Below are positions 32,610-40,441 of a stretch of 64,000 nt of DNA, piece after piece (within the stretch, counting starts at the first letter, position 1; each line of letters starts with the position of its first letter). The DNA comes from SHWB01 sp050246875. Its GTDB lineage: Bacteria > Pseudomonadota > Alphaproteobacteria > UBA6615. The stretch covers positions 1-64,000 of the forward strand of contig JBFWVF010000002.1 in the NCBI GenBank assembly GCA_050246875.1, read 5' to 3'. The notes beneath the pieces were generated by a model. That model worked only from the letters and a program-made list of their open reading frames with translations, did no database searches and was not told the DNA's origin. The position numbers and the translations under genes are program-made.

Positions 32610-32643
32610 TCATTCTGATCAATCCGATTCATTCTGCTATAGT
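32602..32643 (+). promoter_or_regulatory. Iterated 9-bp repeats and extended -10 promoter
   Basis: CATTCTGAT occurs twice in tandem (32602-32610, 32611-32619) followed by CAATCCGAT (32620-32628), then TGC-TATAGT (32635-32643), a good extended -10 element 49 bases before the next start codon. The repeats cover the expected -35 region, so they could be activator or repressor sites. The same TGCTATAGTG occurs at 35948. Confidence 0.5.
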
Positions 32644-32691
32644 GTTGCGGGTGGTTGCCGATACAGGCCCGGCGTCGATGGGGACCGAAGC

Positions 32692-33675
32692 ATGAGCGCG
32701 ATCGAGCAGAGGCGCGGCAGCGTCGAACCGCTGTTGCGGCGAGACGACGGGCGCGCCGGCGACGAAGGCGCGCCCGACGCGACCGACAGCCCGGTCGCCG
32801 GCGAACGCTCGCCCCTGCGTCTGGCCGTATCGGCCGCGGCCCAGCCGGCGATTGTCGGCGGTCTCGTCGGCGCCGTCATGGCCGTCGTGGTCGTCCTCGC
32901 CCTGACCACGCTGCGCCCCGCCCTCGATCCGCGCCTGCCCGGTCTGGCGGGGCAGGTCAGCACATTCCAGACCTCGCTCTACGCCCTTGAATCGGCCGTC
33001 CGCGCCGCCGAGGTCGACCTCGTCCGCGCGCTCGACGCCAATGCCGCGCTGGCCGGCCGCATCGACGCCCAGGCCGGCGAAATCCGCACCGCCATGGCCG
33101 AACTGGCCGCGGCCCGCGAGCAGCTCAAGCTCGAGACCGGGCCAGGTTCCGTGGTGTTCGGCGTATCGGTGGTGCAACTCGCCGATGCCGTCGCCGCCGG
33201 GCGGTCGTTCGAAAGCGAATGGGTCAATCTCTACGCCCTCACCGCCGGCAACGAGCCGCTGCGCGAACAGCTTCGCCGCCTGATGCCGGTGGCGAGCGCC
33301 GGCGTGCCGACCGTCGGCGAACTGCGGCACAGCCTGCGCATGACGGCGGCGCCGCGCACGCCGGTGGTCGAGGCCGGCAACCTGCTGCAGCACGGCCTGA
33401 ACATGCTCCGCTCCAGCTTCGGCGTGCCGGTCGGCACGACGGCGGACCGCCAGATCGCGTCCGGCCTCGTGACCGACGCCGACCGCCGGCTGGCCGACGG
33501 CGATCTCGCCGGTGCGATCGAATCCATCGGCAATCTGGCCGAACCGGCCGCACGGCCGTTCCAGGCCTGGGTCGCCAGCGCCCAGCGACGCCAGATGGTC
33601 GACACGGCGGTCGGCGAATTGACGCGGGCCTCTACGGCGGCGCTGCGCGCGCGGGCGAGGGACAACGCCGGCTGA
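32692..33675 (+). CDS. Mitofilin-like (COG4223-type) single-TM protein 1
   Basis: A 327-aa membrane-anchored protein. The N-terminal 50 residues are polar and disordered. A single membrane helix (about 55-77) is followed by a coiled coil (about 90-150) and a helical domain with the pattern QLADAVAAGRSFESE and MPVASAGVPTVGEL, typical of mitofilin-like alphaproteobacterial proteins. Two relatives in this window are at 40442 and 54329. Homologues elsewhere often neighbour haem-biosynthesis genes, which is not so here. ATG 32692 is preferred over an upstream in-frame ATG because it follows the promoter. It probably faces the periplasm and shapes or tethers membranes. Confidence 0.72.
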   Translation: MSAIEQRRGSVEPLLRRDDGRAGDEGAPDATDSPVAGERSPLRLAVSAAAQPAIVGGLVGAVMAVVVVLALTTLRPALDPRLPGLAGQVSTFQTSLYALESAVRAAEVDLVRALDANAALAGRIDAQAGEIRTAMAELAAAREQLKLETGPGSVVFGVSVVQLADAVAAGRSFESEWVNLYALTAGNEPLREQLRRLMPVASAGVPTVGELRHSLRMTAAPRTPVVEAGNLLQHGLNMLRSSFGVPVGTTADRQIASGLVTDADRRLADGDLAGAIESIGNLAEPAARPFQAWVASAQRRQMVDTAVGELTRASTAALRARARDNAG

Positions 33676-33703
33676 GCCGCCGGCCGTCCGTAGGCCGCTC
33701 CGT

Positions 33704-34102
33704 TCAACCCGCCAGCGCCTCGAGCACCCGGCAGTCGGCAATCCACCCGCCCCGGCATTGCACGAGGATCCGTGACAGTTCGCCTTCGAGCCGCTTCAGG
33801 GCCTCGATCTTCTCCCGCACGTCGCGAAGCTGCGCCGAGCACAGGCGGTCGGCTGCCGCGCAATCCTCGTTCGGCCGGTCGGCCAACGCGAGCAGGCGGC
33901 GGATGTCGTCCAGGGTGAAGCCCAGCGCCCGCCCCTGACGCACGAAGCGCAGGCGTTGCACGTCGCCATCGCCATAGGCGCGATAGCCGGACGGGCGGCG
34001 GTCCGGTTCCGGCAGCAGGCCGATGCGTTCGTAATAGCGGATCGTCTCCGCCTTGCAGCCGCTGGCCCGGGCCAGCTCGCCGATGGAATATTCAGCCGCC
34101 AT
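33704..34102 (-). CDS. MerR-family metalloregulator (ZntR/CadR/PbrR-like)
   Basis: A 132-aa regulator. The winged-helix N-terminus (YSIGELARASGCKAETIRYYERIGLLP) is followed by the dimer helix and a metal-binding tail. Cys81 aligns with Cys79 of ZntR, which marks sensors of divalent ions, and Cys116 and Cys124 form the C-x7-C metal loop. Cys16 and Cys88 are additional. It is divergent from the cation transporter gene and should control it from the dyad at 34107-34137. The ion is probably Zn, Cd or Pb (inference). Confidence 0.9.
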   Translation of the reverse strand: MAAEYSIGELARASGCKAETIRYYERIGLLPEPDRRPSGYRAYGDGDVQRLRFVRQGRALGFTLDDIRRLLALADRPNEDCAAADRLCSAQLRDVREKIEALKRLEGELSRILVQCRGGWIADCRVLEALAG

Positions 34103-34106
34103 GGCC

Positions 34107-34137
34107 TTGACCTTCTAGTCGCTACAAGCCCCAGCTT
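34107..34137 (+). promoter_or_regulatory. MerR-type promoter of the cation transporter gene
   Basis: TTGACC (-35, 34107-34112) is followed by CTTCTAG-TCG-CTACAAG (34112-34128), a dyad with one mismatch per arm, and CAGCTT (34132-34137) as a weak -10 at 19-bp spacing. The overlong spacer with a central dyad is the hallmark of MerR-activated promoters. Confidence 0.65.
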
Positions 34138-34167
34138 AGGCGGGCACTGTCGCGGAAGGAACAGACG

Positions 34168-34833
34168 ATGAGCGCCTCCTGCTGCCCGCCGGCCCCGGCA
34201 ACGGCCCCCGATCCCCGCTACCGGCGGATCCTGTGGCTGGTCCTGGCGATCAATGCCACCGGCTTCCTCGTCGAGATCGTCGCCGGCTTCGCGTCCGGCT
34301 CGGCCGCCCTGCAGGCCGACGCCCTCGATTTCCTCGCCGATGCGGGCAACTACGCCATCAGCCTCGCGGTCTTCGGCATGGCGCTGCGCTGGCGCGCCCT
34401 GGCGGCGCTGACCAAGGGCGCGTCGATGGGCCTTTTCGGCATCTGGGTCGCCGCCAGCACGGCCTGGTACGCCTGGCGCGGCGTGCCGCCCGACGCGGAT
34501 GTGATGGGCGGCATCGGGGTCGTGGCACTGGCCCTCAACCTCGCCTGCCTGGCGTTGCTCGGCCGCTTCCGGCGCGGCGACGCGAACATGCGCTCGGTCT
34601 GGCTGTGCAGCCGCAACGACGTCATCGGCAACCTTGCGGTGATGGCCGCGGCGCTGGGCGTCTTCGGCACGGGCACGGGCTGGCCCGACATCGCCGTGGC
34701 AGCGATCATGGCCGCGCTCGCCGTCTGGAGCGCCGTCCAGGTAATCGGCCAGGCGCGCGCCGAATTGCGCGGAAGCCGCGCGGCGGTGGCCCGACCGCGG
34801 GCGCTCAGTAGCGGCGCTGCAGCTCGTCGATGA
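34168..34833 (+). CDS. Short cation diffusion facilitator-like transporter
   Basis: A 221-aa inner-membrane transporter with about six helices and no C-terminal cytoplasmic metal domain, shorter than typical CDFs of about 300 aa. The helix-2 site is DFLAD (Asp54, Asp58), like DxxxD of YiiP. The helix-5 site is CSRND (Cys147, Asp151), with Cys replacing the usual His of HxxxD. The N-terminus has a Cys-Cys pair (residues 5-6). It is probably a metal exporter induced by the divergent MerR regulator. The 3' end overlaps the convergent dgcN by 29 bases. Confidence 0.83.
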   Translation: MSASCCPPAPATAPDPRYRRILWLVLAINATGFLVEIVAGFASGSAALQADALDFLADAGNYAISLAVFGMALRWRALAALTKGASMGLFGIWVAASTAWYAWRGVPPDADVMGGIGVVALALNLACLALLGRFRRGDANMRSVWLCSRNDVIGNLAVMAAALGVFGTGTGWPDIAVAAIMAALAVWSAVQVIGQARAELRGSRAAVARPRALSSGAAARR

Positions 34834-35809
34834 TGGCGCCGCAGTCGAACCGCATCGGATCGACAGCCGGCACGCCGTAGCGGTCGGCCAGCTCGGCGAG
34901 ATAGGCGCGCGCGGCCGCCTCCGGCATCGACGAGGTGTTAAGCGACAGGCCGACGCACCGGATGTCGGGACTGGTCAGGCGGCCGGCGACCGTCACCGCG
35001 TCGATCACGGCGTCGATCGACGGCAGTGGAAAGGTGACGCCACGCATCGTCCGTCGCCCGGGCTCGTGACAGACGACGAAGGCATCGGGCTGGGCGCCAT
35101 GGATCAGCCCGAGCGTCAGCCCGGCATAGGACGGATGGAACAGCGTCGCCTGACCCTCGATGATGTCCCAGTGATCGTCGGTGTTCTCCGGTGCCAGCCA
35201 TTCGACCGCGCCGGAGACGAAATCGACGGCGACGGCGTCGAGCGGCACGCCACGCTCGGCGATCAGGATGCCGGTCTGTCCGGTGGCGCGGTAGTCGACG
35301 TTGAGCCGCCGCCGGCGCATTTCGCGTTCGATCGACAGCGCCGCGTAGTTCTTGCCGATGGAACAGTCGGTGCCGACGGTGAGCAGCCGGCGGCCCCGCC
35401 GCCTGACCCCCTTGCCGGTGGCGAAACGCTGGCGCGGACGCCGGACGTCATGCAGGCCGCGCCCGTGCGCCGCCGCCGCCGCCGCGATCTCCGGCACGCT
35501 GTCGAGCCAGGTATGCAGGCCCGACGCGATATCCATGCCCGCCTCGATCGCCGCGACAATGCTCGGCACCCACGCCGGATTGACCACGCCGCCGGCGTTC
35601 GCCAGGCCGAGGACCATCGTCTTCGCCCCCTGGGCCGCAGCCATGGCAGGAGTCAGGTCGGGCAGCCCGAGGGTCACCTTGCAGTCCGGCAGGCGAAGCT
35701 GGCCGACGCACCATTCGGGCCGCCAGTCACGCAGGCCGAACGCCGTCTTGGCGGCAAGCGTGTCGTGCGCGTCGCCGATGAACAGCAGATACGGTTTGGC
35801 GATGTCCAC
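34805..35809 (-). CDS. dgcN: DUF1611 protein, DgcN-like
   Basis: A 334-aa protein matching the DgcN branch of DUF1611. The N-terminus DIAKPYLLFIGDAHDTLAAKT and DWRPEWCVGQLRLPDCK are nearly diagnostic. A P-loop-like segment VGTDCSIGKNYAALSIEREM binds nucleotide in this family. DgcN is linked to acetylation of D-glutamate/D-amino acid derivatives with the dehydrogenase or epimerase DgcA, but no dgcA neighbour is seen. GTG 35809 has AGGGGCG upstream and starts the conserved region; ATG 35857 is an alternative. Confidence 0.85.
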   Translation of the reverse strand: MDIAKPYLLFIGDAHDTLAAKTAFGLRDWRPEWCVGQLRLPDCKVTLGLPDLTPAMAAAQGAKTMVLGLANAGGVVNPAWVPSIVAAIEAGMDIASGLHTWLDSVPEIAAAAAAHGRGLHDVRRPRQRFATGKGVRRRGRRLLTVGTDCSIGKNYAALSIEREMRRRRLNVDYRATGQTGILIAERGVPLDAVAVDFVSGAVEWLAPENTDDHWDIIEGQATLFHPSYAGLTLGLIHGAQPDAFVVCHEPGRRTMRGVTFPLPSIDAVIDAVTVAGRLTSPDIRCVGLSLNTSSMPEAAARAYLAELADRYGVPAVDPMRFDCGAIIDELQRRY

Positions 35810-35947
35810 TTTGCGCCCCTGTCGGTTCGCGCCTGTTCCGATGGCCCATCCTAGCATCGGACGGCCGGTGCCCGTGAGCCTCGCCCGGCGCCGGCCGGAC
35901 GAACAGCCCGCATCGCGGCGCAAGGCACTGGCATCCCTCACTTGCGA

Positions 35948-35956
35948 TGCTATAGT
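35948..35956 (+). promoter_or_regulatory. Extended -10 promoter TGC-TATAGT
   Basis: The nine-base element is identical to the one at 32635-32643 and stands 36 bases before the small gene at 35992. No convincing -35 hexamer is seen, as expected for extended -10 promoters. Confidence 0.4.
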
Positions 35957-35991
35957 GCCGCCGCTTCCAATCGCGCCAGCGCGAGGCTGTG

Positions 35992-36273
35992 ATGCGGGTG
36001 TTCCTTATCGTCGTTTTCGTCGTCGCGACCGCCGCGTTCGTGCTGACCGATCCGCGCTGGTCCGGGGGCCTGACCCAGCCGATCGCCGCGTCGTGGCAGG
36101 GCATGACGGCCGTGCCCGCGTCGGCCGAGGGGCCCCTCACGACCCGCTTCGGTCCCGAGGAACGCTGCGCCCAGATCGGGCAGTGGCTGGAGCACCGCCA
36201 GACCAGCGGCGAGCCCGTTGATCGCAGCGAGATGGCGGCGGTCGAGCGGGTGATGGCGAGCTGCCAGCGCTGA
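35992..36273 (+). CDS. Small membrane-anchored protein, unknown
   Basis: A 93-aa protein I do not recognise. The N-terminal hydrophobic segment (VFLIVVFVVATAAFVL) may be an uncleaved anchor. The remainder is polar and contains two Cys (in ERCAQIG and at the end in MASCQR) that could form a disulfide in the periplasm. ATG 35992 has GAGG upstream and a TATAGT promoter. It is a single gene between minus-strand neighbours. Confidence 0.6.
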   Translation: MRVFLIVVFVVATAAFVLTDPRWSGGLTQPIAASWQGMTAVPASAEGPLTTRFGPEERCAQIGQWLEHRQTSGEPVDRSEMAAVERVMASCQR

Positions 36274-36292
36274 GACGCAGCGGCGCGCGCCC

Positions 36293-36871
36293 TCAGCGGC
36301 GGCGCACCTGCTGGACGAGCACCAGCGCCACCAGGAAGCTCCAGAAGTTCAGCAGGGCCAGCAGCCAGAGCAGCAGGCACGTGGCGTAGACGGTCGCATA
36401 GGCCGCCCACAGCACGATCAGCACGTTGCGCGCGCCGTTGGCGACGCCCGCGGCACTGCGGGCGAACAACGGCGGCACGACGGCGACCAGGATCGCGGCG
36501 AGCAGCGGTGCATGGGCGACGACGCCGCCCGCCGCCGGCAGCAGTACCTCGAAAAGCGGATAGTGGAGCGGGTTGGCACGCTCGAACAGGAAGTGCTCCA
36601 GCGTGATGTCCCAGTAGCCACCGGCGACGAAGATGGCGGCGAGATCGAGACCGCCCGATGGCATGTACGCGGCGAGAAGCCGGGCACCGATGACGATGCC
36701 GACCAGCAGGGCGGCGGTCTCGATCGCCGGCGTGATCGTCAGGCGGGCCGGCTGGACCGCGTTGATCGCCCGGCTGCCGACCGCCAGCGGCAGGACCGGC
36801 AGCGCGAACAGCAGGGCGACGTGGAAGGCCGCCACCAGCACGGCCGAGGCCATGTGCTCGACGGTCAGCAT
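36293..36871 (-). CDS. Multi-pass membrane protein, unknown
   Basis: A 192-aa very hydrophobic protein with about five membrane segments and a short polar centre (GGYWDITLEHFLFERANPLHYPLFE, residues 84-108). No family recognised. The C-terminus ends in a basic QQVRRR. It lies 49 bases downstream of another small membrane gene on the same strand (36921-37187), so the two may be co-transcribed. Confidence 0.6.
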   Translation of the reverse strand: MLTVEHMASAVLVAAFHVALLFALPVLPLAVGSRAINAVQPARLTITPAIETAALLVGIVIGARLLAAYMPSGGLDLAAIFVAGGYWDITLEHFLFERANPLHYPLFEVLLPAAGGVVAHAPLLAAILVAVVPPLFARSAAGVANGARNVLIVLWAAYATVYATCLLLWLLALLNFWSFLVALVLVQQVRRR

Positions 36872-36920
36872 CGCCGGCGGATCCGCGCGGCCGGCAGCGG
36901 CGCGATGGCGCCGCGCAAGA

Positions 36921-37187
36921 TCACAACTGGCAGTCCCGGACGTAGACCGGCTCGCGATCCGGCGTGGAGAAGCAACTCACCGGTTGATGCTGGGCCGGTA
37001 CGGCCGCACGCGGCGGAAACAGCTCGAAGTCGGACGACGCGAGTTTCAGCGCGCCCCAGACGCCGATGGCGAGGACCACGACAATGAGCATGTTGCGCAC
37101 GAAGAAGCGCGCCCGATAGAGCAGGAACAGCACCGCCGCGGCGAGCGGCAACAGCACGAAGATCGCGACGAAGACGCTTTCAATCAT
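36921..37187 (-). CDS. Small two-helix membrane protein, unknown
   Basis: An 88-aa protein with two hydrophobic helices near the N-terminus (ESVFVAIFVLLPLAAAVLFLLY and MLIVVVLAIGVWGAL) and a C-terminal tail with two Cys (VSCFSTPD and VRDCQL). ATG 37187 starts the first helix; an upstream in-frame ATG at 37223 would add an unlikely leader. Function unknown. Confidence 0.55.
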   Translation of the reverse strand: MIESVFVAIFVLLPLAAAVLFLLYRARFFVRNMLIVVVLAIGVWGALKLASSDFELFPPRAAVPAQHQPVSCFSTPDREPVYVRDCQL

Positions 37188-37351
37188 GGCTGCCGGCCTG
37201 CACAGGAAATGATCCGCCGACACGGCGCCCGTACGTCGCCCTCAGGCGAAACGCCGCGTCCGGCATTCAGTATAGGAGGTCGGAACCGTCAGGCAAACCG
37301 GCGAGGGCCGCCCCGCCGGGCCGGCACGTCCGGCCCGCGGAGCGCGAGGGA

Positions 37352-37678
37352 TCAGTCGCCGTAGAGCCAGTTGCCGAGGAAGCCGCCCGCCACGGCGCCG
37401 GCCGTCACCACGGCAGTCCGCGCCGCCGCGATGATGACGACATTGGTGGTGGTAAGCGTCCCGCCGGTGGCCATGCCCATTGTCAGCCATGGCGTGATGA
37501 GGCCGCCACTCGCGGCGTTGGCGACGACGACGCCGCCGACAGCGCCCGCGGCGATCGCGAGGACGCGGTAGCCATCGACGCGAATCTCCTCCGTCGGCAC
37601 CGGCACGGGCTGGGCCGACTGGGCGAAGGCCGTGACCGGCAGGGTCAGCAGGAACATCGCGACGAGCAGATTGCGCAT
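37352..37678 (-). CDS. Small glycine-rich membrane protein A
   Basis: A 108-aa protein with a signal peptide (1-20, ending TAFAQ), a Pro-rich linker and a Gly/Ala-rich hydrophobic half. DGYRVLAIAAGAVGG (around residues 35-49) and the end GGFLGNWLYGD are shared with the protein at 53815, so they are paralogues. The pattern (two or three Gly-zipper helices) resembles small pore- or linker-type envelope proteins. ATG 37678 has GGGGGA upstream. Function unknown. Confidence 0.7.
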   Translation of the reverse strand: MRNLLVAMFLLTLPVTAFAQSAQPVPVPTEEIRVDGYRVLAIAAGAVGGVVVANAASGGLITPWLTMGMATGGTLTTTNVVIIAAARTAVVTAGAVAGGFLGNWLYGD

Positions 37679-38013
37679 GATTCGGATCCCCCAGGAATTC
37701 GGGCTCGCTGAAGCCCCAACCAACGGTCGGCACCCTCTCGGCGCCGGCGCCAGGTCCGACCGGCCTTTGACTCCGCCGACGGGCCATCGCCGACGATCAC
37801 GACACCCGGGATCGGGTTGCGACCGGCGACTACAATGCAATGATACACGAGATTCGTGTCGCGAACATTGCCAAAGGCGGAATGCGGGCCGGAATGGTTC
37901 AATGCCGCCGCGGAAAGTGCTATGCCTTCGGCAATCTCGTCCGGTGCCTGTCCGGGCGGGATATGGGGCCCGGCAACGCTTTGCGCCGCCGGCCGGTGAC
38001 GGAGGGGCGTGAG
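37679..38013. other. Intergenic region with a palindromic operator candidate
   Basis: This 335-base divergent region is less GC-rich than its surroundings. A longer in-frame extension of the downstream gene from 37840 is judged noncoding. It holds the perfect palindrome ACACGA-GAT-TCGTGT (37845-37859) next to TACAATGCAATGATA, which could be a promoter, and the ribosome binding site GGAGGGG (38001-38007). Promoters for both flanking genes are expected here. Confidence 0.5.
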
Positions 38014-38469
38014 GTGGATACGACCGGCAAGAGCGAGGCACGCGGACGGTTTCGCGGCTTCGTGCACATGGTCATGAAGGACCAGCGCTTTCTCTCGCGC
38101 CCCGAGGAGAGGCGGCTGATGGAAGAAGGCGTCGCGCGCTTCGGCCTCGAAGCCGACGAGGCGCGTGGCATCATCCTCGCCGTCGCCGACGACAATGATT
38201 TCGTTCTTGAGCGCGAGCTCGATCGCCGCATCGCAACCGTGCTGGAGCGCGATGCCGGCAAATCCCGCAGCATCGACCGCAAGCGCTTCGACGAGGCGGC
38301 GCGTCTTTACGTCGCGAAGAGCAACGGCGCCGTCTCGGAAGCGCAGGCCCGGCGCAACGTCAAGCGGGTGATGGAGAAGGAAGACCTCAAGCCGGCCCGC
38401 AGTGGCCTCTTCGCGTCACGACGCTGGTTCCGTCGCGTCGAGGGGCCGGCGGAGCCTGCGCTCGCCTGA
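38014..38469 (+). CDS. Helical cytosolic protein, unknown
   Basis: A 151-aa, highly charged, all-helical protein without a signal or membrane segment. No family recognised. Charged heptad-like stretches (RPEERRLMEEGVARFGLEADEARGIIL and ELDRRIATVLERD) could mediate oligomerisation. The C-terminus is basic (ASRRWFRRVEG). GTG 38014 is chosen because GGAGGGG stands seven bases upstream; the 58 residues in front of it in the longer frame look noncoding. Confidence 0.6.
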   Translation: MDTTGKSEARGRFRGFVHMVMKDQRFLSRPEERRLMEEGVARFGLEADEARGIILAVADDNDFVLERELDRRIATVLERDAGKSRSIDRKRFDEAARLYVAKSNGAVSEAQARRNVKRVMEKEDLKPARSGLFASRRWFRRVEGPAEPALA

Positions 38470-38482
38470 GCCGCCTCGCGTC

Positions 38483-38968
38483 CTAGCGAGCGGCCGCTCC
38501 GCCCGCGACGACCGGACGGAAGACGCAGACCACGCCCTTGGGCTCGCTGCGCATGGCGTGTAGCTGCCAGGCCGTGGCGCTGAAATCGATCTTCCACTCG
38601 CACACCCCGTTGGCCGGCCCGGACTCGGGTTCGAGGCGCAACTTGGCGCCGTGCCAGACCGTGGCGACGTCGAAGATCAGGTTGAAGCCGGATACGCGCA
38701 TGTCGCGGCAGGCGCCCGGCGCGAGCGTTTCCCGCTCCCAGGCAAAGCCGTAGACGCGCATGGAGAGGCTGGCCGGGGCCTGCGTCTCGTTGCAGGCGCG
38801 CACCATCGCCTCGGCCGATGCCCCGGACGGGAAGGTCAACGCGGCCAGCAGTGCCAGGGCGCCTACAGGCAGGATGCGTGATGGTGAAATGGCGGGTCCC
38901 CCGGAAATCGGCGGCGGCTGACGATACGCCGGCAGGGTAGCACAACCGCGAATGTCCTGAAACGGCAT
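38483..38968 (-). CDS. Secreted protein with four cysteines, unknown
   Basis: The frame covers 161 aa. A signal peptide (ILPVGALALLAALTFPSGASA) begins about 30 residues after ATG 38968, so the true start may be further in, for example a rare ATT near 38887 that follows GGGGGA. The mature part has four Cys (VRACNE, GACRDM, NGVCEWK, VVCVF) that suggest two disulfides. It vaguely resembles DUF1036-like exported proteins (membrane-facing beta domain with ACNET...), but this is uncertain. Confidence 0.55.
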   Translation of the reverse strand: MPFQDIRGCATLPAYRQPPPISGGPAISPSRILPVGALALLAALTFPSGASAEAMVRACNETQAPASLSMRVYGFAWERETLAPGACRDMRVSGFNLIFDVATVWHGAKLRLEPESGPANGVCEWKIDFSATAWQLHAMRSEPKGVVCVFRPVVAGGAAAR

Positions 38969-39089
38969 CGCCTTTGGCGCCGCCGGCCCCTAGACTGGCT
39001 CCTGGCCGCGACGGCCACCCCGCCCCGCCGGAGGCCACCCCGTCGCGGACCGCCGATCGCCACCGGCGGCCAGGGAATCAGGCAGCACG

Positions 39090-39518
39090 ATGACTGGGGA
39101 TTTCGGATTCTTCGCGTGGCTGGTGCGCTGGCTTGCGGCGATGTTCCTGGTCCTCGCCACGTACAATCCGTCCGGCTATTCGTTCTGGCACTGGGTCGCC
39201 ACGACCGGCTTGCAGGACGCCTCGGTCAAGGTCCTCGCCGCACTGGTGATGCTGGTGGTCTACATCATCTACCTGCGGGCCACGATCCGCTCCATCGGAC
39301 CGATCGGCATAGGCCTCGTCGTGGCACTGCTCGGCTCGATCGTCTGGCTACTCGGCGACTTCCGCTTCATCGACATCGGCCAGCCGCCGGTGCTCGACAT
39401 CGTCCTGCTCACGATGTTCGCAACACTGATGTCGATCGGCGTCTCATGGTCACACGTCCGCAACCGCCTGAGCGGCCAGGTCGATTCGGACGACGTGACG
39501 ACCCCGCCGCCGATCTGA
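39090..39518 (+). CDS. DUF6524-family membrane protein 1
   Basis: A 142-aa inner-membrane protein with four predicted helices. The first segment reads WLVRWLAAMFLVLATYNPSGYSFWHWV, the hallmark of the DUF6524 family, and LLGSIVWLLGDFRFIDIG is the second conserved block. Related copies are at 41411 and 53236. Function unknown. It precedes the ParA-type gene by 119 bases, a gap that contains several palindromes. Confidence 0.8.
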   Translation: MTGDFGFFAWLVRWLAAMFLVLATYNPSGYSFWHWVATTGLQDASVKVLAALVMLVVYIIYLRATIRSIGPIGIGLVVALLGSIVWLLGDFRFIDIGQPPVLDIVLLTMFATLMSIGVSWSHVRNRLSGQVDSDDVTTPPPI

Positions 39519-39529
39519 TTCCTGAATTT

Positions 39530-39599
39530 TTCGTACGAATGATTCAACTCCGGAGCAGAACACGACTCGCTGAATCCTCCATAGTGATGCTACATGTAG
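39530..39599. promoter_or_regulatory. Cluster of palindromes upstream of the ParA-type gene
   Basis: Within 70 AT-richer bases lie TTCGTACGAA (39530-39539), the arms GATTCA (39541-39546) and TGAATC (39571-39576), and CTACATGTAG (39590-39599). CCATAGTG at 39579 resembles the TATAGT elements seen elsewhere in the window. This may be the promoter-operator of the ParA-type gene or a binding site for a partition-like partner; no parB gene is present. Confidence 0.45.
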
Positions 39600-39637
39600 T
39601 TATGTCCTCGGTAGCGGACCACTAAGGAGGGGATGGC

Positions 39638-40279
39638 ATGCCTGCGCGCGTCTATGTGGTGGCGTCTATCAAGGGCGGCGCTGGAAAGTCGACGCTCGTG
39701 GCCTGTCTCGCGGTGCACTGGCTGATGGCCGGGAAGCGCGTGGCGCTGCTCGATACGGACCCCAACAAGACGCTGACCCGCTGGCACAGCAAGGGCGGCG
39801 CGCTGGCCGAGGCGACCCTCGAGACCGAACTCGACGAGCACGCCATCCAGCAGCGCGTCGCCAAGCTGCGCGCGAAGCACGATTTCGTTCTGGTCGACTG
39901 CGCCGGCTTCGCCAACCAGGCCATGGTCTTCGCCATCGGCTGCGCCGACCTGGTGCTGATCCCGGCGATGGCCGACGAAGCTTCGGTCTATGAGGCCGTG
40001 CGCACGCGCCGCGTCGTGGAAAGCGCCTCGGCCATGGCGCGCCGCAGCATCTCGCCGCGCACGGTGCTGGTCCGCACCAAGCATCGCAGCGGCGTCGCCC
40101 GCCATGCTCGCGCCCAACTGGAAGCGCTCGGCGCCGACCCGCTCGGAAACGAACTGGCCGACCGCTCGGTATTCCAGGAAGCGAGCTTCTTCGGATCGTC
40201 GCCCTCGCAAATCGCGCCGTCGAGTATCGCGGCGGCGGAGGTCAGTCGTCTCGCCGCCGAGATTGTCCGGTTGCGGTGA
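39638..40279 (+). CDS. ParA/MinD-family ATPase
   Basis: A 213-aa P-loop ATPase. It has the deviant Walker A KGGAGKST (residues 12-19), the LLDTDPNKTLTRW motif of ParA proteins, and switch region VLVDCAGFANQAM. There is no N-terminal DNA-binding domain, so it belongs to the short ParA class that positions proteins or plasmids by dimerising on DNA or membrane. There is no ParB neighbour. The strong site AAGGAGG precedes ATG 39638. The next gene encodes a mitofilin-like anchor, a possible partner. Confidence 0.87.
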   Translation: MPARVYVVASIKGGAGKSTLVACLAVHWLMAGKRVALLDTDPNKTLTRWHSKGGALAEATLETELDEHAIQQRVAKLRAKHDFVLVDCAGFANQAMVFAIGCADLVLIPAMADEASVYEAVRTRRVVESASAMARRSISPRTVLVRTKHRSGVARHARAQLEALGADPLGNELADRSVFQEASFFGSSPSQIAPSSIAAAEVSRLAAEIVRLR

Positions 40280-40441
40280 CTGTCTCGTGTAGCCTACGGT
40301 CTAGGCCTGCACGAGCGCCGACCGGGGCGCCGCCCCGCACGCAACGCGGCGCCGGCGAACAGGCAGCCGTCGCAGCATTTCGCGGGACGTCGAGGCCGGG
40401 ACCGAGCCGGCGGGTAGCGTACCGGAAAGGGATTGAAAACA

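Noticed and set aside
37840..38013. An N-terminal extension of the 38014 gene by 58 residues from ATG 37840.
   Set aside because: The extension crosses a palindrome and a promoter-like region, and a strong GGAGGGG site supports GTG 38014.
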